From: JACMNW01 sp043721855
GTDB taxonomy: Bacteria; Pseudomonadota; Alphaproteobacteria; Rhodobacterales; Rhodobacteraceae
DNA: 64,000 bases
Direction: 5' to 3'
Assembly: GCA_043721855.1 (NCBI GenBank)
Contig: JAYSPY010000025.1
Coordinates: 3,070-67,069, forward strand
In this document: positions 51,746-59,945 of the stretch, piece by piece
How the letters are laid out: each line of letters starts with the position of its first letter
Position numbering within the stretch: the first letter of the stretch is position 1
Notes under the pieces: generated by a model
The model's input: only the letters and a program-made list of their open reading frames with translations
Databases searched by the model: none
What the model was told of the DNA's origin: nothing
Translations under genes and position numbers: made by a program

Positions 51746-52823
51746 GTTGGAAAAACGGCCCTCACCGTCAACATTCTGGCAGATCGCCACACCCGTGGTG
51801 GCGGTGATCCTGACGATGATCGGCGGTGGCATCATGTTTGCCATGCTTGGCAAAAACCCCATTGAGGCGATCCGCACCATTTTCTGGGATCCGCTGTTTG
51901 GTGAATTCGCCTTCTATTTGCGCGGGCAACTGTTGGTCAAAGCCGGGCCGCTGATCCTGATTGCGGTGGGGCTTTCGCTGGGCTTTCGCGCCGGTATCTG
52001 GAACATCGGGGCCGAGGGGCAGTATATCATGGGGGCCATCGTCGGGGCATCCGTGGGCCTTGCCGCCTACCCGACTGAAAGCCGCTGGATTTTCCCCGCC
52101 ATGATCATCGCGGGTGCATTTGGCGGATGGGCATGGGGCATGATCCCGGCCATCTTGAAAACCCGCTTCAACACCAATGAAATCCTCGTGTCGCTGATGC
52201 TGGTCTATGTGGCGGAAAAGATCCTGTCCAAAGCTGCCTTGGGGTTCTTGCGCAATCCCGAAGGCGCGGGCTTTCCCGGTAGCCGCAATTTCAACGGCTA
52301 TCCCGCTGCATCCAATCCCGAACTGATTGCGGGGTCCGGCATGCATTGGGGCGTGGTAGCCGCCTTCATCGCGGTCATCTTTGCCTATATCCTGCTGCAA
52401 AAACACATGCTTGGCTTTCAGATCAAACTGGCTGGCCAAGCCCCCCGTGCCGCCCGGTTCCACGGTGTGAACCCCAACAAACTGGTGGTCTTGTGCATGG
52501 GCATTTCGGGCGCATTGGCGGGCCTTGCAGGCGTGTTCGAGGTTAGCGGCCCCGCAGGCCAGATCAGCATCGACTTTAACGTAGGCTACGGTTTCACCGC
52601 CATCATCGTGGCGTTCCTGGGCCGCCTGAACCCCATAGGCATCTTGCTTGCGGGCCTGCTGATGGCGCTGACGTATATCGGCGGTGAGATGGCTTCGACC
52701 AACCTTGGCCTGCCATCGGCTGCGATCCAGGCCTTTCAAGGCATGCTCTTGTTCTTCCTGCTGGCGGTGGATTTGCTGTCAAACTTCCGCATCAGAACCT
52801 TCTTCGCATCGGGGGCAAAATAA
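51738..52823 (+). CDS. ABC transporter permease (first, YufP-like)
   Basis: The 361-residue membrane protein has many hydrophobic segments and the family segment GLSLGFRAGIWNIGAEGQYIMGAIVG near residue 80. This is the BPD_transp_2 permease of the BMP-type nucleoside transporters. Start at 51738 overlaps the ATPase end by 8 bases. It shares one base with the next permease (TAATG). Confidence 0.92.
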   Translation: MFRLEKRPSPSTFWQIATPVVAVILTMIGGGIMFAMLGKNPIEAIRTIFWDPLFGEFAFYLRGQLLVKAGPLILIAVGLSLGFRAGIWNIGAEGQYIMGAIVGASVGLAAYPTESRWIFPAMIIAGAFGGWAWGMIPAILKTRFNTNEILVSLMLVYVAEKILSKAALGFLRNPEGAGFPGSRNFNGYPAASNPELIAGSGMHWGVVAAFIAVIFAYILLQKHMLGFQIKLAGQAPRAARFHGVNPNKLVVLCMGISGALAGLAGVFEVSGPAGQISIDFNVGYGFTAIIVAFLGRLNPIGILLAGLLMALTYIGGEMASTNLGLPSAAIQAFQGMLLFFLLAVDLLSNFRIRTFFASGAK

Positions 52824-53755
52824 TGGATTTTGGCGGTATCAACCCTGCCGTCCTCGTGGCCTCGCTTATGGTCGCCGCCGTGCCCATTCTTCTGGCCGCG
52901 ATTGGCGAACTGGTGGTGGAAAAGGCGGGTGTGCTGAACCTCGGGGTCGAAGGCATGATGATCATGGGCGCGATCTGCGGCTTCATCGCCGCTGTCGCCT
53001 CTGGCAGCCCGCTGATCGGGTTTCTCGGCGGTGCGGCGGGCGGGGCCACGCTCGCGCTGATTTTTGCCTTCCTTACCCAAACGCTGCTGGCAAACCAAGT
53101 GGCCACGGGGCTGGCGCTGACCCTGTTTGGCCAAGGCCTGTCATCGCTGATCGGCCAAGGCTACAACGGCATCAAACCACCGCTGACGGGCGATGTGCCC
53201 TTTGGCCCGTTAAGCGATATTCCCGTGCTTGGGCGGATTTTGTTCAGCCACGACTGGATGGTTTACGCCTCTGTCGCCATTATCGCCGCAACGTGGTGGG
53301 TGCTGAAATACTCGCGCACCGGGCTGATCTTGCGCGCGGTGGGTGAAAACCACGATGCCGCCCACGCGCTGGGGTATAAGGTGAAACGCATTCGGCTGGC
53401 CGCCATTCTTTTTGGCGGCGCGATGGCCGGGCTGGGCGGCGCCTACATCAGCCTCGTGCGCGTGCCACAATGGACCGATGGCATCACCGCAGGTGCTGGC
53501 TGGATCGCCTTGGCGATCGTTGTGTTTGCCAGCTGGAAACCATGGCGCGTGCTGATTGGTGCCTATCTTTTTGGCGGTATATCCGTGTTGCAGCTGAATT
53601 TGCAGGCAGCGGGTTCCAGAATCCCTGTCGAATACTTGTCGATGTCACCCTATCTGATAACCATCCTTGTGCTGGTGATCATGTCGTCTGGCAAAGGCCG
53701 CGCGTCGCTGAACGCGCCTGCGGCATTGGGCCAGAACTTCCACGCGTCCAGATAA
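52823..53755 (+). CDS. ABC transporter permease (second, YufQ-like)
   Basis: The 310-residue permease has AAIGELVVEKAGVLNLGVEGMMIMGAI near residue 25, the same motif found in its partner, and about eight further hydrophobic segments. The pair makes the membrane pore. It starts at the last base of the previous gene's stop codon. The BMP-family binding protein follows after 37 bases. Confidence 0.92.
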   Translation: MDFGGINPAVLVASLMVAAVPILLAAIGELVVEKAGVLNLGVEGMMIMGAICGFIAAVASGSPLIGFLGGAAGGATLALIFAFLTQTLLANQVATGLALTLFGQGLSSLIGQGYNGIKPPLTGDVPFGPLSDIPVLGRILFSHDWMVYASVAIIAATWWVLKYSRTGLILRAVGENHDAAHALGYKVKRIRLAAILFGGAMAGLGGAYISLVRVPQWTDGITAGAGWIALAIVVFASWKPWRVLIGAYLFGGISVLQLNLQAAGSRIPVEYLSMSPYLITILVLVIMSSGKGRASLNAPAALGQNFHASR

Positions 53756-53792
53756 TCAACGGGGCAAAGCCCCATCCAACGGGAGACTACAA

Positions 53793-54884
53793 ATGAACAG
53801 AAGAACACTTCTTGCCACTGCGGCCCTCGGGCTAGGCATCGCATTCGGCGGTACGGCATTTGCCGCCGGGATGGACAAGGTCAAAGCGTGCTGGGTCTAT
53901 GTAGGCCCCGTGGGTGATGGTGGTTGGACCTTCCAGCACGATCAGGGCCGTCTGGCCGTGATCGAGGCGTTTGGCGACAAGGTGGATGCCAGCACGTTCC
54001 AGGAAAACGTGCCCGAAGGTGCCGACGCTGAACGCGTGCTGACGCAAATGGCACTGTCGGGCTGCAACATCATCTTCACAACCTCGTTTGGCTATATGGA
54101 TCAGACCAACGCCGTTGCCGCCAAATTCCCGAAGGTGATGTTTGAACATGCCACCGGGTTCAAGCGCGATACACCCAACGTCTCCACCTACAACGCGCGT
54201 TTTTATGAAGGCCGCGCTGTCATGGGCACGATTGCGGGCCGGATGACCAAATCAAACAAGATCGGCTATATCGGGTCTTTCCCGATCCCCGAAGTGATCC
54301 AAGGCATCAACGCGTCGTTCATCCACGCGAAAAAGGTCAACCCCGATGTCACCATATCGGTCGTCTGGGCCTACACATGGTTTGATCCGGCAAAAGAGGC
54401 TGACGCCGCCAAAGCCCTGATTGAACAAGGCGTTGACGTGATCTTGCAGCATACCGATTCCACCGCACCACTGGCAGAAGCCGCCAAAACGCCCGGCGTC
54501 ATCGGCTTTGGGCAAGCGTCTGATATGGCGGAATACAAGCCAAGCCCACGCGTGTCCGCGATCATCGACAATTGGGCACCGTATTACGTCGAACGTGTGC
54601 AAGCGCTGCTGGATGGCACCTATGCGCAAAAAGACACCTGGGCCGGAATTGCCGGGGGCGAGGTCGGGATTGGTGACATCACCGATGCCGTCCCCGCCGA
54701 GGTCAAGGCCGAGGCCGAAGCACTTGCAGCCGCCATTGCTGACGGAACTTATCACCCGTTCACCGGCCCGCTGAACAAGCAAGACGGCACCGCATGGCTG
54801 GCAGACGGCGTAGTGGCGAATGATGGCGAATTGGCTGGCATGGGCTTCTTTGTCGAAGGCATCACTGGCGACATTCCGAAGTAG
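53793..54884 (+). CDS. BMP-family substrate-binding lipoprotein-like periplasmic protein
   Basis: The 363-residue protein has a signal peptide (MNRRTLLATAALGLGIAFGGTAFA), then KACWVYVGPVGDGGWTFQHDQGR, the BMP family (PF02608) hallmark. Later segments are FEHATGFKRDTPNVSTYNAR and KIGYIGSFPIPEVI. There is no lipobox cysteine. The binding protein is the last gene in the xdh-transporter unit; a terminator follows. Related proteins bind nucleosides, and with XdhABC the likely ligands are purines, which is inferred. Confidence 0.92.
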   Translation: MNRRTLLATAALGLGIAFGGTAFAAGMDKVKACWVYVGPVGDGGWTFQHDQGRLAVIEAFGDKVDASTFQENVPEGADAERVLTQMALSGCNIIFTTSFGYMDQTNAVAAKFPKVMFEHATGFKRDTPNVSTYNARFYEGRAVMGTIAGRMTKSNKIGYIGSFPIPEVIQGINASFIHAKKVNPDVTISVVWAYTWFDPAKEADAAKALIEQGVDVILQHTDSTAPLAEAAKTPGVIGFGQASDMAEYKPSPRVSAIIDNWAPYYVERVQALLDGTYAQKDTWAGIAGGEVGIGDITDAVPAEVKAEAEALAAAIADGTYHPFTGPLNKQDGTAWLADGVVANDGELAGMGFFVEGITGDIPK

Positions 54885-54907
54885 GTTTCGCCGCCAAACA
54901 CACGTCC

Positions 54908-54936
54908 AAAGCCGCCGTGGGCAACCCGGCGGCTTT
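54908..54936 (+). terminator. Terminator after the BMP-family gene
   Basis: AAAGCCGCCG (54908-54917) pairs with CGGCGGCTTT (54927-54936) around a 9-base loop and is followed by GCTTTTTGC. It ends the xdh-transporter unit about 25 bases after the stop. Confidence 0.9.
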
Positions 54937-55028
54937 GCTTTTTGCGTGGCTTCGTGATCCACTCGTCAAGCCAATGTCTCAACGACCATGAGGGAAAGGA
55001 TAACCGATCCCCCAGGATGCTGCCCCGC

Positions 55029-55434
55029 GCACCGCTGATGTGAACGGCAAACTTTGGGGCGCCCGCGCCCGCGATTGGGCCGAGGTGCAGGAAGGCCAGT
55101 TCGGCGCGGGCTATGATGATGTGCTGCCCCTTGCTCCCCGCCCGGCGCGCCCGGTCCCTTCGCCCTGTCAGACCCCGACCGCCTTTCGGCCTTTGTCGCA
55201 CAGGCAGGCCTGACCCCGCATGAAATGATCGAAGGTGAAACCCACTGGATATATCCCAATGAGGCGACGGCACTGCGCGGCATCAATTCCAGCGGTGTGG
55301 CAATCCGCGCCGCTGGTTTGGTGGGCGAGGCCGCCGTTTCTGCCGCCCATGCCGCGGCCTTGGCCCCTTTCCGCCAACCTGATGGCAGCTTCCGCATAGG
55401 GGCGCGTTATATGGCCGTGCTGGCACTGGCCTGA
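55029..55434 (+). pseudogene. Internally deleted class I SAM methyltransferase
   Basis: One frame encodes DVNGKLWGARARDWAEVQEG and QFGAGYDDVL, the N terminus of a class I methyltransferase just before the SAM-binding core, then meets a stop at about 55209-55211. A second frame, open from the joint region to 55434, encodes FALSDPDRLSAFVAQAGLTP, HWIYPNEATALRGINSSGVA and FRIGARYMAVLALA, the C-terminal end of such an enzyme. The SAM-binding core is missing between the parts, so the gene is very likely dead. No good start codon is present. It is flanked by an oxidoreductase gene and the xdh unit. Confidence 0.8.
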
Positions 55435-55479
55435 CGTGCCCCCTTTCGCGCCGCCTTTGCCCGTGGCAATACTCAGGTC

Positions 55480-56556
55480 ATGATCATAGATTTCCTCATC
55501 ATCGGCGGCGGCATTGCCGGAATTTCTGCGGCCGCTCGTCTGGCCCCGCATGGCGCTGTCACAGTGCTAGAGGCCGAATCCGCCCTTGCCCACCACGCCT
55601 CTGGCCGGTCTGCAGCGCTGTACGAGCCACATTATGGCCTGCCCCCGGTGGTGGAACTGTCGCTTGCCTCTGGCCCCTATTTCAAAGCTGCCACCAATGT
55701 CTTGTCGCCGCGTGGCATGATGATCTTGGCCACCGCAGACAACCGCGCCGCCTTTGATCATGACGCCGATGGCATGAACCTGACCCGCATCCCCCCGGAT
55801 CAGGCGAAATCCATCGTGCCCATCCTCAACACCGATGCAGTGGCCTATGCCGCGCACGCGAACCATGCGTGGGATATCGACACCGATTTGTTGCTGCAAG
55901 GCTTCGCGCGTAATGCCCGCAGCCACGGCGCGCAGATCATCACCGATGCCCGCGTTACCGCGATTGCCCGCACGTCCAAAGGCTGGCGCGTCAGCACTGC
56001 CCAAAGCGATTATACCGCCAAAACCCTGATCAACGCCGCTGGCGCATGGGTTGATGTCATCGCCAAAATGGCAGGCATCGCCCCACTTGGCTTTACTCCG
56101 CTGCGCCGCTCCATGGCCCGCCTGCCCGCCCCCGGCGGCCATGATGTATCGCGCTGGCCGATGATGTTTGGCGCGGGCGAAACATGGTATGCCAAACCCG
56201 ATGCAGGCGCTTTGATCGTATCGCCCGCCGAAGAACATCTGATGGAAGCCCATGATGCCTGGGCCGATGATATGGTGCTGGCCGAAGGGCTGGCCCGATA
56301 TGAAGAAATGGTCACAGAACCCGTCACCCGCCTGCTGTCCAATTGGGCGGGCCTTCGCACATTTTCGCCAGACCGCGTTCTGGTGATCGGCGCTGATATA
56401 GCCGATCCCAGCTTTTTCTGGCTTGCAGGCCAAGGCGGATACGGCTTTCAATCCTGCCCCGCCGCCAGCCAACTGGCCGCCGACCTGATCACCGGGGCCA
56501 CGCCAGATGCGTCCGCGTCCCTGATCGCCACGCTTTCACCGGGAAGGTTCCAATGA
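55480..56556 (+). CDS. FAD-dependent amino-acid oxidase-type oxidoreductase
   Basis: The 358-residue DAO-family enzyme has an FAD-binding N terminus, IIGGGIAGISAAARLAPHG near residue 7, then ASGRSAALYEPHYG near residue 42 and a C-terminal WAGLRTFSPDRVLVIGAD. The family includes glycine oxidase, D-amino acid dehydrogenase and sarcosine oxidase. The substrate is not clear. The stop overlaps the DUF938 gene by 4 bases, so they are coupled. Confidence 0.9.
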   Translation: MIIDFLIIGGGIAGISAAARLAPHGAVTVLEAESALAHHASGRSAALYEPHYGLPPVVELSLASGPYFKAATNVLSPRGMMILATADNRAAFDHDADGMNLTRIPPDQAKSIVPILNTDAVAYAAHANHAWDIDTDLLLQGFARNARSHGAQIITDARVTAIARTSKGWRVSTAQSDYTAKTLINAAGAWVDVIAKMAGIAPLGFTPLRRSMARLPAPGGHDVSRWPMMFGAGETWYAKPDAGALIVSPAEEHLMEAHDAWADDMVLAEGLARYEEMVTEPVTRLLSNWAGLRTFSPDRVLVIGADIADPSFFWLAGQGGYGFQSCPAASQLAADLITGATPDASASLIATLSPGRFQ

Positions 56557-57194
56557 CCCTGCGCTTGCCAGATTCTTGGGCTGATATTTCCATCGACGGT
56601 CGCCGCCACGCGCCCTCTGCCATCCGCAATCAGAATGCCATTCTGGACGTGCTGCGCGTTGAGGCCCCGCCAAAGGGCAAATTGCTGGAAATCGCCTCCG
56701 GCTCTGGCCAACATGCCGCCGCCGGGGCAAAGGCCCTGCCGGGCCTGATTTGGCAGCCCAGTGACGCAAACCCCGACAATTTGGCCTCGATCACCGCATG
56801 GGCAGCACATGATCCACAACCAAACCTGCGCGCAGCTGTGGTTTTAGATGCCGCAAGCCCCGGTTGGGCAAAAGACTGGCCCGCGCAAGATGTGGTGCTG
56901 ATCATCAACCTGTTGCACCTCATCCCCACCAATATCGCCCAAGCCATCATCGCCAACGCCGCCCGCGCCCTTGCCCCCGGTGGCAAACTGATGCTCTACG
57001 GCCCCTTTTTGCGCGATGGCCAAACCACATCCGACGGCGACGCTGCTTTTGATGCCAGCCTGCGCGCCCAAGACGAAAGGCTAGGCTACAAAGATCTGGC
57101 ATCGGTGATTGCCGAGTTTGCAAAGGCAAACCTCACCCCCCGCACCATAGACATGCCCGCCAACAACCTGATGCTGATCGGCACAGCACCCTGA
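56553..57194 (+). CDS. DUF938 family methyltransferase-like protein
   Basis: The 213-residue protein has the DUF938 pattern RRHAPSAIRNQNAILDVL near residue 13 and LLEIASGSGQHAA near residue 44, resembling SAM motif I, with DVVLIINLLHLIP near 110. It is predicted to be a methyltransferase without known substrate. It overlaps the oxidase by 4 bases. Confidence 0.89.
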   Translation: MTLRLPDSWADISIDGRRHAPSAIRNQNAILDVLRVEAPPKGKLLEIASGSGQHAAAGAKALPGLIWQPSDANPDNLASITAWAAHDPQPNLRAAVVLDAASPGWAKDWPAQDVVLIINLLHLIPTNIAQAIIANAARALAPGGKLMLYGPFLRDGQTTSDGDAAFDASLRAQDERLGYKDLASVIAEFAKANLTPRTIDMPANNLMLIGTAP

Positions 57195-57247
57195 CGCGCA
57201 GCTTACCGGACAGCGCCTGCCACCTGAAACAGCGCCAAACCACCATG

Positions 57248-57291
57248 CTCCTCCTCCCCCACGGTGGGGAGGGTTGGGGTGGGGGGCCGCC
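57248..57291. repeat. GC-rich palindromic element (single arm)
   Basis: CCTCCCCCACGGTGGGGAGG followed by GTTGGGGTGGGG resembles one arm of the elements at 38561-38669 and 41720-41818. It is about 90 bases upstream of the GH25 gene. No second arm is present. Confidence 0.7.
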
Positions 57292-57383
57292 CAAAAGCAA
57301 CAACCTGCGCATCCACAATTTCCCCCACGACAGCACCGCCAATCTGCGCGACCCTTGGCCTTTGCGCATCAAAAGGCCATTTC

Positions 57384-58184
57384 ATGCAGCACACCCGCCG
57401 TTTTATGATGCTGACCTTGCTTTTGGCTTTGCTTGTGGGCTGTGGCCGCCCCGCGCCGTCGCAAAACCCGAGCACCTCGCAAAACGCTGTCATCAAACCG
57501 AACTTCACCGATGCCGACCCGCAGGATTTTGCCGTAAAACACCCCAAACGCTATCCCGTCCACGGCATAGACGCCGCCCGCTATCAGGGCGTGATTGATT
57601 GGCAAACTGCGGCCCGCTCTGGCGTGTCTTTCGCCTATCTCAAAGCCACCGAAGGCGGTGATGGCTTAGACCCCAGCTTTGCCACCAACTGGCAAGCCGC
57701 CGCCGGGGCCAGTATCCCGCGCGGGGCGTTCCATTTCTTTTATTTCTGCCGCCCCGCAGCAGAACAAGCACGCTGGTTCATAGCCCACGTGCCCCGCAGG
57801 CCGCGCGCCCTGCCCCCGGTGCTGGATATGGAATGGACGCCGTTTTCGCCGACCTGCACGCTGCGCCCCGACGCGGCCGATGTCAGGGCCGAGGCAGAAA
57901 CCTTTCTGAACATCCTTGAGCGTCACTATGGCCAGCGCCCGCTGATCTATACCTCGCCCGAATTCTTTGCGACCAATCAGTTGGGGCGCATCCCGCGCAC
58001 CGAATTCTGGCTGCGATCCGTCGCCGATCATCCCGCCAACACCTACCCCAATCAGGCCTGGACCTTCTGGCAATACAGCAGCACCAGTCGCGTGCCGGGC
58101 GTGCAAGGCCCGGTTGATACCAGTGTCTTTGCTGGCTCCGTTGCCGCATGGCAGGCATGGCTTGCCGTGCGCAGCCAGCCATAA
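57384..58184 (+). CDS. Glycoside hydrolase family 25 lysozyme-like lipoprotein
   Basis: The 266-residue protein has a lipoprotein signal with lipobox LLVGC at about residue 20 (MQHTRRFMMLTLLLALLVGC), then the GH25 domain: HGIDAARYQGVIDWQTA near residue 55, FAYLKATEGG, RGAFHFFYFCRP, and the catalytic LDMEW near residue 150. GH25 enzymes cut the peptidoglycan backbone. The start at 57384 is preferred because it gives the lipoprotein signal; an earlier in-frame ATG adds 40 residues with no signal. Confidence 0.91.
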   Translation: MQHTRRFMMLTLLLALLVGCGRPAPSQNPSTSQNAVIKPNFTDADPQDFAVKHPKRYPVHGIDAARYQGVIDWQTAARSGVSFAYLKATEGGDGLDPSFATNWQAAAGASIPRGAFHFFYFCRPAAEQARWFIAHVPRRPRALPPVLDMEWTPFSPTCTLRPDAADVRAEAETFLNILERHYGQRPLIYTSPEFFATNQLGRIPRTEFWLRSVADHPANTYPNQAWTFWQYSSTSRVPGVQGPVDTSVFAGSVAAWQAWLAVRSQP

Positions 58185-58322
58185 GCACGGCAACAATCAC
58201 GCTGGCTAAACCCATAGACGCGCCCAATTCCCGATGCTAATAGTAAGGAATAGCCATACACTGGGCTGGCCTCTGACAAACGGCCAACCCACATGGGCCA
58301 GCTTCTATCATTTGGGTGCCTC

Positions 58323-59762
58323 ATGCTGGCTTTTTCACGCCGAACTTTGTTAAAACTTGGCGCTGCGGGCCTTGGCGCGTCAGCCGTGGGCTTGGCGCGC
58401 GCCTCAGCCGCCGCGTTAGAAATTGCCCTTCCCATCGGGGCGACAACAGCCGAAATCATGCCCACCATGCCCACCGCCGCGATGATGGGTTATGGCGCAA
58501 ATGGCCCCCATGTTTTGCACCTGACCCAAGGCCAGCAAACCCTAATCCACGTGCAAAACCGGCTGGATGAGGTGACAACCGTGCATTGGCACGGGCTTCG
58601 CGGCCCCAATGCCCAGGATGGCGTGCCGTATCTCACACAACTGCCCATCGGCGTGGGCGAAGATTACACCTATGATCTGCGGCCCAAAGACGCGGGCACC
58701 TTCTGGTTCCACCCCCATTGCAACACGCTGGAACAAATCGCGCGCGGGCTGGCGGGCGTGGTGGTGGTGCACGAAGCCGTTGACCCCGGCTATGACGCAG
58801 ATGCGGTGATCCAACTGCGCGATTTCCGCCTTGGCAAGGATGGCCAGTTCATCGACTTCACCAAGCCCCGCAACGCCGCGCGCGGTGGCACCCTTGGCAC
58901 TGTGACCACCGCGAACTGGCAGACCGATCTGCAAATCACCGCACCTGCGGGTGGTCTTTTGCGCCTGCGTCTGGCCGCCACCGATGTGACCCGCGTGTTC
59001 CAACTCGCCGTCACCGGGGCCGAGGCCCGCGTGATCTCCGCCGATGGCCACCCGGTGCCAGCGCCTTACGAAATAGCCCGCCTGCCTACGGCCAAAGACC
59101 GTGATCCGGTGGCAGCGCCCGGCACTTGGCCCGTGATCCTTGCCCCTGGCCAACGCACAGACCTTGCCATCGTGATGCCGGCAAAAGGCGGTGTGGTGAC
59201 GCTTCATATGGCCCTGCCCGGTGGTACCAGCAAAACCGTGGCCCGCCTGATGGCCATGGGCCCAAACCTTGGCCGCAGCGTGGCTGACATCAAACCCCTG
59301 CCCGCCAACCCGTTGTCCAACCCCGATCTTGCCACCGCCCAGCGCCTTGATTTCACCATCGGCTGGTCGCCTGATGGCACCGCTGGCAGCAGCGGCATTT
59401 GCGGCGATACGCCGTATCGGTTCTGGTCGATCAACCGCAAGCTTTGGCCCGGCGAAGGCGCGCCGAACCCCGCCAACCCACTGGCTCCCTTGGCAGAACT
59501 GACGCTTGGTAAAACCTACATCTTCCGCATGAAGAATGAGACGAAGAACGACCACCCCATCCACCTGCACGGCATGGCGTTCAAACTGCTGTCATCGAAC
59601 CAACGCCCGCTGCCGCCGCACTGGACAGATACCGCCCTGCTGCGCGCCGATGAAACAGTCGAGGTCGCCTTTGTTGCCGACAATCCCGGCGATTGGGTGT
59701 TTCATTGCCACGTGATCGAACATCAGAAAACCGGCCTCGCAGGCCTGATCCGCGTCTCCTGA
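58323..59762 (+). CDS. Multicopper oxidase with Tat signal
   Basis: The 479-residue enzyme has a Tat signal (SRRTLLKLGAAGLGASAVG) and all copper motifs: HWHGLRG near residue 92, FWFHPHCNT near 130, HPIHLHGMAFKLL near 416 and HCHVIEHQKTG near 461. The fold is of the laccase/CueO/FtsP-like type and may oxidise copper(I) or other substrates in the periplasm. The start could also be 58293, but the ATG at 58323 directly precedes the twin-arginine motif. No copper efflux genes lie close by. Confidence 0.93.
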   Translation: MLAFSRRTLLKLGAAGLGASAVGLARASAAALEIALPIGATTAEIMPTMPTAAMMGYGANGPHVLHLTQGQQTLIHVQNRLDEVTTVHWHGLRGPNAQDGVPYLTQLPIGVGEDYTYDLRPKDAGTFWFHPHCNTLEQIARGLAGVVVVHEAVDPGYDADAVIQLRDFRLGKDGQFIDFTKPRNAARGGTLGTVTTANWQTDLQITAPAGGLLRLRLAATDVTRVFQLAVTGAEARVISADGHPVPAPYEIARLPTAKDRDPVAAPGTWPVILAPGQRTDLAIVMPAKGGVVTLHMALPGGTSKTVARLMAMGPNLGRSVADIKPLPANPLSNPDLATAQRLDFTIGWSPDGTAGSSGICGDTPYRFWSINRKLWPGEGAPNPANPLAPLAELTLGKTYIFRMKNETKNDHPIHLHGMAFKLLSSNQRPLPPHWTDTALLRADETVEVAFVADNPGDWVFHCHVIEHQKTGLAGLIRVS

Positions 59763-59773
59763 CGATCAAAGCA

Positions 59774-59860
59774 TTTCCTTTTCGCCCAAATACTCATCTT
59801 TCCCGTCCGGTCAACCTTCGCAAAGGTCAGCGAAGAAAGCCGTCAGGCTTGATGCGCGGG
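59774..59860. repeat. Dispersed repeat, copy B
   Basis: Bases 59774-59804 are identical to 25514-25544 and include the core CGCCCAAATACTCATC. The following GGTCA, CGAAGAAAGCC and CTTGATG segment resembles 9525-9566. It lies in the convergent gap between the multicopper oxidase and the dehydrogenase-like gene. Confidence 0.85.
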
Positions 59861-59945
59861 CGAAACGGCCCCTCGCTCACCCACCCGCGTCTGCACCCCG
59901 AATTCTACGCAGAATTCGCCCCGGAAAATGCGAATTTTCCGCCTT

